Shown here: one piece after another, positions 46,401 to 57,479 of the stretch
Position numbering within the stretch: position 1 is the first letter of the stretch
Layout of the letters: every line of letters begins with the position of its first letter
NCBI GenBank assembly: GCA_017893485.1
Contig: CM030363.1
Coordinates: forward strand, 108,743,073-108,807,072
Direction of reading: 5' to 3'
Source: Hemerocallis citrina
Lineage: Eukaryota > Streptophyta > Magnoliopsida > Asparagales > Asphodelaceae
Length of the DNA: 64,000 bases
Notes under the pieces: model-generated
What the model was told of the DNA's origin: nothing
What the model saw: only the letters and a program-made list of their open reading frames with translations
Database searches by the model: none
Program-made: the position numbers and the translations under genes

Positions 46401-47353
46401 CTTCTCCTCCTAGCAATCTTTCCAAGAAAGAACTCAAATAACTGTATTTTTTCTTTTCTTTTTTTTTCCTCTCTTTCTTTTCTTATCTTTTCTTTCTTTT
46501 TTTTTTCCTTCGGATTTTTGGTGCACGATTTCATGAAAAAAATGGGTGGTATTTATAGGGTTAAATGGGTGAATGAAGAGATACCTAGTACCCGAAATTT
46601 AAATGTCCATTATCAAAATTAAACACCCACCACCATTACTACCACAAACTCCCAACTCTTCATCTTCTTCATGAATTGGCCAACTCTTTGATTTCCCACA
46701 TGTGCACACTTCTCATTCATTTGTTTAATTATTTGTTTATAGCCTAGATGTATATACTTGTTACATGACAAGTGTAGGATTAAAAGTGTTTATTAAAAAA
46801 AGATAGATTAAGTAATGAGATTTTCTTTTAATTAGTAGCTTCTCTTTTAATTAACTTAGTGGGCTTTAAGATAAACTTTAGGCTTATAGGTTTTTAATAA
46901 GATAAAAATAAAAAAATGTGAAATAAAATGAGAAAGAAATGTGCATGACATCTTAGAATATTTTAGAAATAAAATGCACTAAAAACTTTACGTGCAATGC
47001 ACATAAAAATATTAAAACTAATTTGGGAGAATGAAAACAGTCAGAATACAAAACTTGTATATCTAATAATTTTACGGATATTTCACGTAACGAAAAATAT
47101 ACTTAATCGACACGTGTATTGAAAGCACGTGCAATGTACGTAAACACAAAGATTAAAATAAATTTTTGAGTTGACTAAAAATAAAATTTAAATGAGTTTT
47201 GGAAAAACGGAAAACATATAAATAATCAGAATATACGATACATATGACTTTTATATAAAAATATGTTATGAATATTACTTGTAACGGTACAAAATACATA
47301 TGTGTAACAAACGAGGGCCAAATTATCATTACTCAATTTTGCGGGGTGTTACA
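43437..47353 (-). mobile_element. Solo LTR of the A/B family in reverse orientation
   Basis: The sequence runs from TGTAACACCCCGAATTCC to GCGGGGTGTTACA. Read on the minus strand it matches the A/B LTR ends (start TGTAACACCCCGC). It lacks an internal region. Flanks GCACG (43432-43436) and ACACA (47354-47358) fit a target duplication with two G-to-A changes. A TATA box reads on minus at 46557-46550. The centre (about 45200-46100) differs from elements A and B and has no tRNA-like modules. A 594-bp Helitron sits at 44609-45202. No genes. Confidence 0.8.
44609..45202 (+). mobile_element. Non-autonomous Helitron, copy 1 (594 bp)
   Basis: The element starts TCTATATAATAAAA after an A and ends CTAG before a T, with GTGCCGTAGGCAC and TGCCCATGGGCA palindromes shortly before the end. 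This is the Helitron pattern: 5' TC, 3' hairpin plus CTRR, insertion between A and T. A second copy with the same termini is at 52494-52978 on the minus strand. No coding; a C14-A9 run lies near 44700. Confidence 0.7.
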
Positions 47354-47494
47354 ACACATGCGGTGCACGTGCACGTGTTTTTACAAGAGAGTGGCCAGCT
47401 GTGTATAGAGAGTGGTGTGAGGGTGAGTGGAGTGTGTGTGTTAGTGGGGGGATTAGTGGAGGATTAGTTAATATAACTACCCCTAATTAAACCC

Positions 47495-47507
47495 CATAAA
47501 TACCCCA
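47495..47507 (+). promoter_or_regulatory. Element B LTR TATA box with C-run
   Basis: CATAAATACCCC is placed about 860 bp into the LTR (nested solo LTR excluded), equivalent to 4097 in element A. Confidence 0.5.
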
Positions 47508-48170
47508 CCTTTAAACCATTCAATACACCAAAATCCTTTTAATCAAAAATCAAATTAGAATAGGCAAAGAAGCATTCCGGGGTGAACTTGCGGTTGGAAT
47601 TTAGTTGGGTGATTTTTTGGCATTCGGTGGGATTTTGTGGAGTTTTTTTAAGGAATTTTTGCTACTAGGAACTTTCATTCTAAGAGTTGTAATTTCATTT
47701 TCTTCAAAGAGGTGGGTGTTTCTTGAATGTTTTCTAAATTTTATAGAATGAAGCATGCTAGTGTAACATATGAGTAGTTGTAGAATTGTGATTAATATGA
47801 TGAAAAGCTTTAAAATTATATTATAGTACAGAAATATGGAAATAGCCTCACTAGTGCATATTTTTATTAGTATAAAGAATTTTATAAAGGTGTTTTGAAG
47901 AGGGACAATATTTTATTTTAATGTTTGGTAATATGGTTTCATGTATGCAATTAAGGGGGAAACTTTATTATATTGTCGAAAATGAGAGTTTTACAAGTTT
48001 AAATATATGCTATTGTACAGTATTTTGGAAATAAAATATTCTAGGAAGAATTAGATTTGTATGATAAAAATTAATTGAGAAATCGAATTTTTTTTTAAAG
48101 AAGAGTTATAAATAGACCAGTAGAATAAAGGGATTTTAACTCCAAAACATAACAGAGAATGGCTTTGGGA

Positions 48171-48420
48171 TTATTGGTTTTCGGTGTGGGTTTAGAGCGC
48201 TGTGAACAGTGCCACTGGCATGGGTTCGAGTCTTGGGTAGGGCTCTATTTTATTAAAATTTGATTTTTGACCCAATACACAGTAGAGTTATATAAATGTA
48301 TTTGAAGTGTTCTTTCTTTCACTAGCTGCAAAGTGGCCTACTAGTCTTTGGGTGCAGCCTTGGGCGCCGTTTTCTATGGATGCCGTGGTCGTGGGTTCGA
48401 AACACGAGCATGCCACTTTT
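48171..48420 (+). other. Pair of tRNA-like modules in the element B 3' LTR
   Basis: Module one (48171-48245) has GGGTTTAGAGCGCTG and GGTTCGAGTCT. Module two (48340-48420) has GCAGCCTTGGGCGCCG and GGTTCGAAACA followed by T5. It is clearly homologous to 4957-5195 with independent substitutions in and around the boxes. Confidence 0.6.
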
Positions 48421-50619
48421 TAATTTTTTTGGCTTTTTTTGTATGTTAGGGGTTTTCATGAGCATGAAAATTTGGGAAATTTTTTATTATTCCTCTAAAA
48501 TATTATCTAGACTTTATAAAATATTTCTACAATATTTTGATATATTTTGTGAGAATTGGAAGTTGAATTCATATTCAATAATGTGTTGAAGAACTCGAAT
48601 TTTTTAATTAAAATTTGATTCTTGTAGGATTAAAGAAAAATAAAAACTTGAAATGAAATTAGAATCATCTTGATGAGATGTTATAGTATTTGATTAAGAA
48701 TATTTGAATGGCATACAAGGCTATAATTGATCAAATTCATAATAGAAGTTGAAGTGAGTTACTTCTTGTTATGAGATTATAAAGAAATGTATTTGAGAAA
48801 GAGATTGTGAATAAAGAAATGAATTATAAAAAAATATAGATGTATCTGAATTAATCTCTAGAACGAGACAGTTGTTAGAATCTAGAGGCTAGGCGAGACC
48901 CTTAGAAACCGACAGTTGTTATTAATATGAATTTGAGAGCTAACCAGTGTGGGTTGAGCATCTCTTGAGAAGCAGCCAATTTGGTTGACTGTCTCTTGTG
49001 TTGATTTAAGTCCAGTATGGTAAGCTAGCTCTAGGCTACTATGATTCTTCTAAAAACTAAAAACTTAAGGACAGGCACTAAGGGGGGCGTGATGAAGTAT
49101 GGGCAAACATGGGTATGAAGGACTCAGTTGGTCTGCGATGTAAGATAGTTTCCCAGAAATTATCGAGGTGTGACTGGGAGTGTCCCCAACTCATCGGCGG
49201 TGTGGGATTCATCTTCAAAATTATCGGGATCGAGGCGACGCCTATGCGGTGTTTAAGGACTATGGAAGCGCCATAGCTTGCGGTGTGAGATGGTTTCCCC
49301 GGAATTGTAGATGTGTGATTGTCAGTCTCCCCAACTCATCGGCAGTGTGAGATTCATCTCCAGAATTATCGGGGCGTAGGCTTAATACTCCCAGAACATA
49401 TAAACCATAATTTAGTCACCATTTGTAGTAATTCATGGCAAGGGATTAAACCCTATATTGAGGTGTACGATAAGAGCTTTTCCTCGGATCTATGTAGTAT
49501 GGGATGCATAGAATCTGAATAAGTATGCATTAGTGTCATCATAGCGTAGACATCTGCATTAGCCATTAAGTCATTCATACACTGACATGTTTAGGTTATT
49601 TACCCTTGTACACTTTGTTTACATTCAAGTTTGTGGTTGTTAAAGTATTAAAGAATCGTTATAGTACGGCATAATGATGATCGTCGTTTATAATATTGCG
49701 TCGGTTGTAAGAAACTGACGTGCCCACAGTTTCATATGCAGGACTTAGAATTTATAAGAAGATATAAATATGAATTTAATGATGATGATTACTTAAATGC
49801 TAAAGTTGTTACAATTGTATATTTATTATGTTCTACTTCATTTATTTTCTAGCTGCGTTATTGATGTAAAAGAACAATGTTGTAATAAAGTTTCAAAATT
49901 TCTTGTAAAATTGTACAAAGTGAAGTGTAGATCCTGTTGATATACGAATTACCGTATTTTGGTATTCGGGGCGTTACACGGGCCGCTACATGAAATTTGC
50001 TGCATGTCGAGACTCGAGAGCGTATCTTTACTTGTATACGAAAATCAACCTAGCATATATCTTACTTTTCCCCATATTTCATCCCTAAAAATGAAAAAAA
50101 AATCATAACCTATCAATAACTATACTTTGTTTGCACAGTTGTAATTTACTTCATTTGTTGTGATATCAATTATGGTTGCTCTTTTGTCTTCGATGTGGTT
50201 GTAACTTAATGCGAATATTGTGTGATGTAGGTTAATGTTGAATTTATGTGGATGTTGGGTGTCTTATGAACTCCCTGTTTTTTTATTCTCTTTCATTTGT
50301 AATCGTACGTATACCTTTGACAATGAATGATGACTTAGGCCCTAGATCAAAAAAAATGTTTCTTTTTTGTGTGGTTAAGAAGCTTTATCAGCACCTATAG
50401 TAACCAAATCACATATAAAACTGCCGCGGGGTTGATGGTTCAAGACTTCAAATATCAGTTTATTCGCTAATCCGATATACATACTTCGACTCAATTGAAA
50501 TTTTCTTTTTCCTTTTAAGGTCTGTTACTATTGCGGCACTTTTATTACTGTACCGATATTCCGTTATTACCGAACTCGGTAGTACAAAAATCTTGGCAAG
50601 GTAATAGTAGAGAAATCTG

Positions 50620-50725
50620 AGTACCAGGTATCTCGGTATGGTAGACAGTAGAGCAATGATGGTATGGTATAGTAAACGGTGGAAGTGGAACAATGATGGT
50701 ATGGTACGGTATGGTATACCACCCC
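50620..50725. repeat. GGTATGGTAC microrepeats
   Basis: Short repeats of GGTATGGTA with an end palindrome (GGTATGGTATACC) next to CACCCCTAC resemble the end of a small DNA transposon of the hAT type, but no second end or target duplication could be fixed. Confidence 0.35.
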
Positions 50726-50844
50726 TACATGCAAGCTTGGGAGGTGCATGAAAAAAGGTCATTGCGTAAGCTCAACTTTGAAGAATACAAATTGGTACAA
50801 AGTTTAGCTATCTGGAGAACTACCACGGAGAAAGACAAAAAAAA

Positions 50845-51712
50845 AGGATTTTTTGTCTCAAAATGACCAACTTTTCGACAATCAATACCAAACTGACCAA
50901 CTTTCAAAACTAATTACCAAATTGACCCACTCGCTGTTTCTCCAAACACTCAAGCTAAACTAGCTGTTACGAACATCGCCCCCATTTGAACTATAATCGT
51001 GTTTGAAACAACGAGTCTAATTGAAATCGGGTCGCTGTTCGTAACAACGAATTTAGTTTTTAGAATTTCTTCAACACTTGGAAAAATTTTGCTAAGTCTC
51101 AAAATACTAAAGCTAAACTCGTTGTTTCGAATAGCGACCCGATTTGAACTAGACTTGCTGTTTCAAACAACGAGTCCCATATCGACAGCGAGTCTAGTTC
51201 AAATCGGCAGCAAGACTAAAAAACAATGAATTTAGTTATAGGAATTTCTTCAACACTTGGAGAAATTTCACAAATTCTCAAAACATTAAAGCTAAACTTG
51301 ATGTTTCGAACAGTGACACGATTTGAAGTAGACTCGCTGTTTCGCCATTCGAAATAGCGAGTTGAGTTATAGGAATTTTTCAACACTTGGAGAAAATTAG
51401 ACAAGTCTCGAAACACTAAAGCTAAACTCGCTGTTATGAACAATGACCAATTTGAACTAGACTCGCTGTTTAAAACTAAGTCTAATTTAGTTAGGGTCGC
51501 TGTTTGAAGCAGAGAGTTGTAAAAATTTCTCCAACACTTGCGTAAATCTTGCCAAGTCTCAAAACACTAAAGCTAAACTCGCTGTTTCAAATATCGACCC
51601 TATTTGAACTAGACTCGCTGTTTGAAACTATGACTGGGTCAGTTTAGCAATTAGTTTAAAACGTGAGTCAGTTTGGTATTTATTTTAGAAAAGTGGGTTA
51701 TTTTGGAAAAAT
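50845..51712. mobile_element. Inverted-repeat element carrying an irregular minisatellite
   Basis: About 80 bp at the left (50850-50942; GACCAACTTTTCGAC, ACCAAACTGACCAAC) is the imperfect reverse complement of the right end (51625-51705; GTCAGTTTGGTATTTATTTTAG, AAAAGTGGGTTATTTTGG). Between them five units start with AAGCTAAACTxGxTGTT at 50951, 51109, 51289, 51419 and 51570, spaced 130-181 bp. Each includes CAACACTTGGAGAAA and a GACTCGCTGTTT motif in direct or inverted form. A foldback or Mutator-like non-autonomous element is the best guess; no clear target duplication. Confidence 0.5.
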
Positions 51713-52493
51713 TCTAAAAAGATTGTTTTGAGATTCCAAGTAGATTGCAAACGCGATGTACGCATTAGAAAATTCTGACACGGCAGGTTTGTACATGAAT
51801 AGAGGCAGTATTATATGTTGGGTTAAAAAAGGGGGAGAGGGCAAATATTAGAACTCAAATTTATTTATAAACCTTGAAGTAAATTACATATGAATTATTT
51901 AAGATAAGAAATTCATCTCGTTGAATAGGTTGCATAATATTTCTTTCCTAGTTTTTGTTCTATGCTTTTCTCCCACCTTGTTCAACAATGTAATAGAAGA
52001 TAATGAACTCAATAAAGTAAACGGGCGTCGAACTGCAAATGCAAAACTAATAATAGAAAAGATCAAACACTTTTGTTTTTATTGGGTGCTAGCATGAATT
52101 GATTTTGCAATAATAAGTTGTGCATTGGTGGTGCTGGGAAAAGGGGGGACGGGGCCGTGTTGCCTTCTTCCTGTGTGATTCCATCCTCTAGTTGACACAT
52201 CTCATTTTTTTCACTTATATTTGAATTAATCTTCAATAACGATAGTTTTCTAAAAATATAAAAACTGAGAGTGTCATTATAATGATGGAGAAAACACAAA
52301 TTAAAAGAAATACTTTAGTGGATTTGGAATCTTTGGACTCGTACGCCGGCCCGAGTCCTGACCCTTCCCAACAAACAAATGCAGACGCAATGTGGGAGAA
52401 AAGCAGACATTAACCTCTTGGCTCCATTCGCTATTACGCCCCTCCTCAATCTTCCCTCCCTTTCGTATATTTTTCTGTTAATTTATTTACTGA

Positions 52494-52691
52494 CTAGATT
52501 TTTGCCTGTGACCACGTGCCTACGTCACGTCTTCAGAACGATACAGCATATGAAAAGTCTTGTAAACAGTAAATCAGCAATTATGTAGCTGAAGTTTGAA
52601 TAGTATGACAATAATTAGTTGTAAATAAAAGTTCATGTGTTCCATTAGTATCTGGTGAAAAATAATTACAAATTAGGATATAAAAGTCCAT

Positions 52692-52747
<56 letters not shown>

Positions 52748-52978
52748 AGAGAGAGAGCGAGAGAGAGAGAGAGAGAGAGAATTAGAGAGAATTAAATAAA
52801 TAAATGAGATGTTTTTTTTTTCTTTTTGTGGGGGGGGGGGGGGGGGGGATTGAATTTGAGTTTTGGGGGAAAACTTTTGGAGGGAAAATGTGTTTTGTGA
52901 GGTTAAATCTGGGCTTTTGGTTTTGGGGAGATTGAAGGAGAGCCACTTGATAGCTTTCTTTGTGTTTTATTATATAGA
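52494..52978 (-). mobile_element. Non-autonomous Helitron, copy 2 (485 bp)
   Basis: On the minus strand it begins TCTATATAATAAAAC after A and ends CTAG before T, the same termini and insertion rule as 44609-45202. The sequence aligns along its length with that copy (for example the AACTAATTATTGTCATACTA segment). It contains a long TA/GA microsatellite and a G-run not present in copy 1. Confidence 0.7.
52695..52848. repeat. Microsatellites: (TA)n, (GA)n and a long G-run
   Basis: (TA) runs from about 52696 to 52741, GA-rich from 52747 to 52780, and a pure G-run of about 19 from 52830 to 52848. All lie inside Helitron copy 2, and length is likely unstable. Confidence 0.9.
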
Positions 52979-53127
52979 TTCTATTTTCTGTATGTATGTA
53001 CGGTTTGGATTCATTTCTTTAATCTAGCGGTTCATTAGTTTGTTCGTTTGTTCTTAATCTATAACAATCTGGGTTTGAGGGAAAAATTTCGTTGTCTATG
53101 AGAAACTGCACCGATCTATATAAAAAA

Positions 53128-54081
53128 TGTAACATCCATTTCCGTTTATACAAAAAAAATTCTGTATTCTTATATCGTATCTAAAAAAAAAAATCTGTTC
53201 TCTTTGAACTCAATTGCATACACTTGAATATTCAATTATTTTAAGTCCAGACTATTAACCTATCCTCCGATTGTATTTTTTGATTATACGGATTTCACCG
53301 GTATTCTTATCTCTTCTTCAATTCTTGAATTCCATTTTTTTTCCAAATAAATTCTGCCATTGTTTTAAACCCAAATTGCTTTCATTGGATATCCGATTTT
53401 TATGTTGGCACCCTGAAATCCTAATCCATCATTTGATGTCATTATTTAATTATTTCTCTTAAATTCAATCTTTTGTATTAAATTTATTTTCCGGAACTCC
53501 TATTGTAGCCAACCCTAGCCCGTTCTATAATTTGATTATTTGATTCTCCCTCTTTGTAAAACCCAAACTCCTAATTTATTCTTTGTTTATTTATTGTATA
53601 AAGGCCAAACCAAGTATATTCTTATTATTTTGATTCATTAATGTATAGACCCAAATCCTATTTATTCTACAATTTATTTCTTCTCTTATTGATTATATAT
53701 TTTAAGCCCAAATTATACTTCACTCTATAATCCTAATCCATTCCATTAGATTACTATTATTATTATTTTTGATTATCTAATTAATGTGAAGCCCAAATCC
53801 AAACCCATAAACCCAACCCCGTTAACACTAAAACCCTCAACCCGATATCCCCCTAACTACATAACCTCCCACTATCTCATTAATAATCAACAATGATCTC
53901 ATTACCCCCACTAAATCACCCATAATCTCCTATTATCTCTCAACTAATCCCTTTTCATCTTCAGCCGCCCCCAACCTTCTCATCATCTTCCTTTTCTTTT
54001 AGTTCCCGAAACCCATCGCCGACCATCTCCTCCTTGTTTTACCCCGACCAGCCTCTCCGAAGCTCCAACGGCCATCACCTG
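53128..54081 (+). mobile_element. LTR fragment related to solo LTR Y
   Basis: The start TGTAACATCCATTTCCG parallels TGTAACCCCTGTTTCCG at 7386, and CCAAATCCAAACCCATAAACCC parallels the text near 7655-7700. The fragment is cut at 54081 by the Tekay element (target site ACCTG, 54077-54081). The rest lies beyond the window. Confidence 0.65.
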
Positions 54082-55663
54082 TGTAACGCCCCGAATCCCA
54101 AATACACTGAATTCGAGATGTTCTACAGGATCTTTCCGCTTCCTTTAGTAAAATTTTACAAGAAAATTTGAACTTTTCACTTTACATCAGAGTTTACATG
54201 ATTACATTATACTTTACATTGCACAGCGGAAGTAAACTTTACAACAATGAAACAAATGTACAACAACATTGAATAATCTTTAAGCATTTGTTCCTCTTCA
54301 ATCTGTATCAAGCCATTTACCTGTATATAAGACTGTGGGTACGTCAGTTTATTTAACCGACGATCATTGTATACGGCCATCCTCTCTATGCCGGAAATAG
54401 TATAACTTATTTTCCATATTTAGCAAATACAAACTTGTCACATATCAAACTAAAGGGACTACACTATTGATGTCGTGTTGTGATTGTGCACTTAGTCCGT
54501 AATGCATTTATTTATATTTCATGACACTAATGCGCACTTGTTCGGATTCTATGCATCCCATACTACATAGATCCGAGGGCAAGCCCTTAATCGTTCTTCA
54601 TCTTTGTAGGGTTCAATCCCTCGCCATGAATTAATCTACTACTGTAATTACGGTAGGTATCTTAGATGATCTATGAGTACAAGCACGTGTACAAAAAATC
54701 CTGGAGGAGAATCCCACGTCATGTCACGACGCATCGTGAAGATAACCTGTGGCAATTCAGCCTCCTTCATGGCACCCGATCCTCTTGCAGTCACCAAACA
54801 TCTCACAAACGTCGCCACCGGGACGATAATTCTGGAGTAGTGCCCACGCCATGTCTTGACGCATCAAGCAGGCAGCCTGTGGATCACTCTCATACCGCCA
54901 ATCCGATGGCCCTCATACTCGTATTTTTCTCCTACTTTCATCACGTCTCCACTATGTACTAATCCTTAGTTTTTATTAAAATCATGAACAAAAATCAAAG
55001 CTCTAGAGTTAGCCTCTCCACTAAACCGGACTTATTCATTCGTTCAAACATGACCAACCTTGGTCTTTCTTTTAAATTTTCATTTCATTTATTTCCAATG
55101 CCGGGGGAGACTTAACTACTCTTTTTGTTTCAATTTTCAATTCAAAATTTCCAAAATGAGCATTTCCAACTCATAAATTCATTTGTTGATTTATCATACT
55201 CAAAAGTATTTCTCTTTTCCAATCATGATTTCTAATTCGTTCAAATAGTCCATAACTATACATGAAATTCAACTATCCATCATGTAACTCATGAAATGTT
55301 ATTTTCACATAAAAACCCACATCACCAATTATTCAATCAAAGGTGAACATTTACGCTTCATAATTTCCACACTATTCTCAAATGAGAATAATTTGCATCA
55401 CATCACACAATATAATTTCTTTTTGCCAAATTAATTTTCTAATCCTTGATTTCAAGTTATTTTTGCAAGATATAACTCTACAAAAATATAAATATAGAAC
55501 CATAGTTCTATTCACAAATTTTATTCTCAAATCCTGTTTCATTTCATGAAAATACTCCTTAAATTATTTTTCTTAAGTCCTATGTATTTTTAGAAGAATA
55601 GTCATATTTTTTTCCATAATTTTTTTGATCACTAAAACATCCAAAACAAAACATTTTTCATAA

Positions 55664-55893
55664 CTGCCGTAGCCAAGGGTCGAACCCAGGACCACAGAGA
55701 ACACAGCCGAAGGCACAGGCCACTAGGCCATTTGCGCTGGCGGAATAAAGAGGCCCTGAGAGTATTAAATACTCTCGGCCGCTGATTCCTATAAAATTAA
55801 GAAAATTGTGAAACAAAATGTGTGCAACAGGGATTCGAACCAGCCATCGCAGGGAACCCAACGCACGCTCTGACCACTTGAGCTACGTGCTCA
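55664..55893 (-). other. Pair of tRNA-like modules in the Tekay 3' LTR
   Basis: Minus-strand modules at 55893-55821 and 55743-55664 carry the same A-box-like and GGTTCGA B-box-like motifs as solo LTR Z. The second reads GGTTCGACCCT here, closer to a consensus B box than the Z copy. Confidence 0.65.
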
Positions 55894-56814
55894 GGTTGTC
55901 AAAGTACAACTTAAATTCTTTTTAAACCAATTTTCTCTGTTGTTAAAACGTTCCGATGTTCAACTAGCCCTCATTTCATTTTGCTTTCATGAAAATTACT
56001 GTAAAATTCCAGATTGATCATTTCTTGTCTAATTTACATATCAGTATGAAACAAATAATTTTTTTCAATAATTAAAACATATTTTCATACAATTAATTCG
56101 AATTCTACATTATAACTACTACATTCTTTATTTCGACATTTATTAACAACTAATACCACTAATCCCTTTATTAGCAAACTAAGGATTAGTTCTCTGTTTT
56201 TAACCCTTTATCGTACATACAAATCTATAACTTAATTCATTTATTTCAATATCACACAATGATCGATTTATTCACATCAAGTAGCATTGCCAATCTACTA
56301 ACTTTGTGTATATAATTTGTGACGTAGATAATGAGACCTTCTTTAACAAACCATGGTTATAATTAATCCATACAAACTTAGATTTTTACTAATCAAACCA
56401 CATACAATTTGCACACCCACATTCCAATCAATTCATAGGTCAATGTTCAATTAAAAGTGTACTCTTATTAATATTTTTCATGCCTCATTCATTCAATTTA
56501 ATCTAGAATGCATCCCTAATTAGAATATAGAAAATTTACCCACCTTAATTTGGAGAGAAAAATACAATTTAGCAACCTCCTAGACGAATGTCCTTGCAAC
56601 GAGAGTGCTCCTCCTCCTTGAAAACGCGCACGCAAGCCTCCCAAGCACCCAACCGAGAGCTCCCTCTTGATGAATGCCGGCCCTTCTTTTCTCCTTGATG
56701 TTGCAAGCACAATCCCACACTCTCTCAATCTTTTAACTCACAAAATTACTACTAGATAATATAATTTAGACTATAGGTTTGGAGGGATTAATAAGCATAA
56801 GAATAACTAGCCAT

Positions 56815-56833
56815 GGGGGGGGGAGTATTTATA
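56815..56833 (-). promoter_or_regulatory. Tekay LTR TATA box with C-run
   Basis: TATAAATA (56833 to 56826) is followed by CT and nine C on the minus strand, the equivalent of 15628-15607. Confidence 0.65.
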
Positions 56834-57382
56834 CTAAAAATCAAAGAGAATGGAGGGCTAGGATCAAGTAGTTGGTTATAAGATGGAGGGCTAGGATGAA
56901 AGTAGGAGTTGTATTAACTACCAACAACCAAGTAACCACCACACCATGATTTCCACTCAAATTTTCATTTCCCTCCAAGCTTCCAACCGGCCTAGTTTGA
57001 AAAAGTGCATTTTGCACATGTACGTGCAATGCACGTGCAAGCAACTAGGTCCAAAAAATTGTACATTAAATAAATAAACTTTAAATTGTATTCTACATGA
57101 CAAGTTGTATTAAAAATAAATTAATCCATGGGCTTTAGTTTATGGGCCAAAATACCTATTATAAAAATAATAAATTAAATTAACTTTGGACTTTTAAAAA
57201 GAAAAGGCTTTTTGTCTAGTTGAAAGAAAGCTTTGTGAAAATAATTTAAAAGCACATATTTAAAAATCCATACCCATCATAATGGAAATAATCATAACAT
57301 TTAATTCAACCAAAAATATTGCACGTGCACACTACGTGCAAAATAAATAATTTTTCATTAAATGAAAAATCAGGGTATTACA

Positions 57383-57396
57383 ACACTCCCTCCCTA
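57383..57396 (-). other. Tekay polypurine tract
   Basis: On minus, CTAGGGAGGGAGTGT abuts the 3' LTR, preceded by CGGGGACGGAACTATT, a context typical for this lineage. Confidence 0.8.
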
Positions 57397-57479
57397 GAAT
57401 AGTTCCGTCCCCGGAACTACAATCAAGAGTGAGAAACAAAAATACAACACTCACAACAAAAAAGATACAAAGATACAAA

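Larger units (their letters stand above)
47354..49978 (+). mobile_element. Element B 3' LTR, second part
   Basis: The LTR continues from the reverse solo LTR to GGGGCGTTACA at 49978, matching the end of the element A LTR. It includes ATAAATACCCC near 47496, tRNA-like modules at 48171-48420 and short GGAATTAT-type repeats at 49090-49400. No genes. The flank after it is CGGGC; the partner target site lies outside the window. Confidence 0.8.
49979..52493. other. Non-LTR stretch, possibly older low-copy DNA
   Basis: No frame longer than about 100 codons and no family match is visible. It contains GGTATGG-type microrepeats (50460-50745), an inverted-repeat element with minisatellite (50845-51712) and otherwise unassigned AT-rich sequence. 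The borders are the end of the element B LTR and the start of Helitron copy 2. Confidence 0.6.
54082..57382 (-). mobile_element. Tekay 3' LTR (3301 bp)
   Basis: Read on plus it starts TGTAACGCC and ends GGTATTACA. It has TATAAATA on minus (56833 to 56826) preceding CT and nine C, and tRNA-like modules at 55664-55893. The repeated small frames (54666-54962, 55658-55861, 56516-56728) are LTR sequence shared with the other copies. Confidence 0.92.

Noticed and set aside
49979..50460. Exon of a host gene next to element B
   Set aside because: No open frame of useful length, no splice pattern and no recognisable protein similarity.
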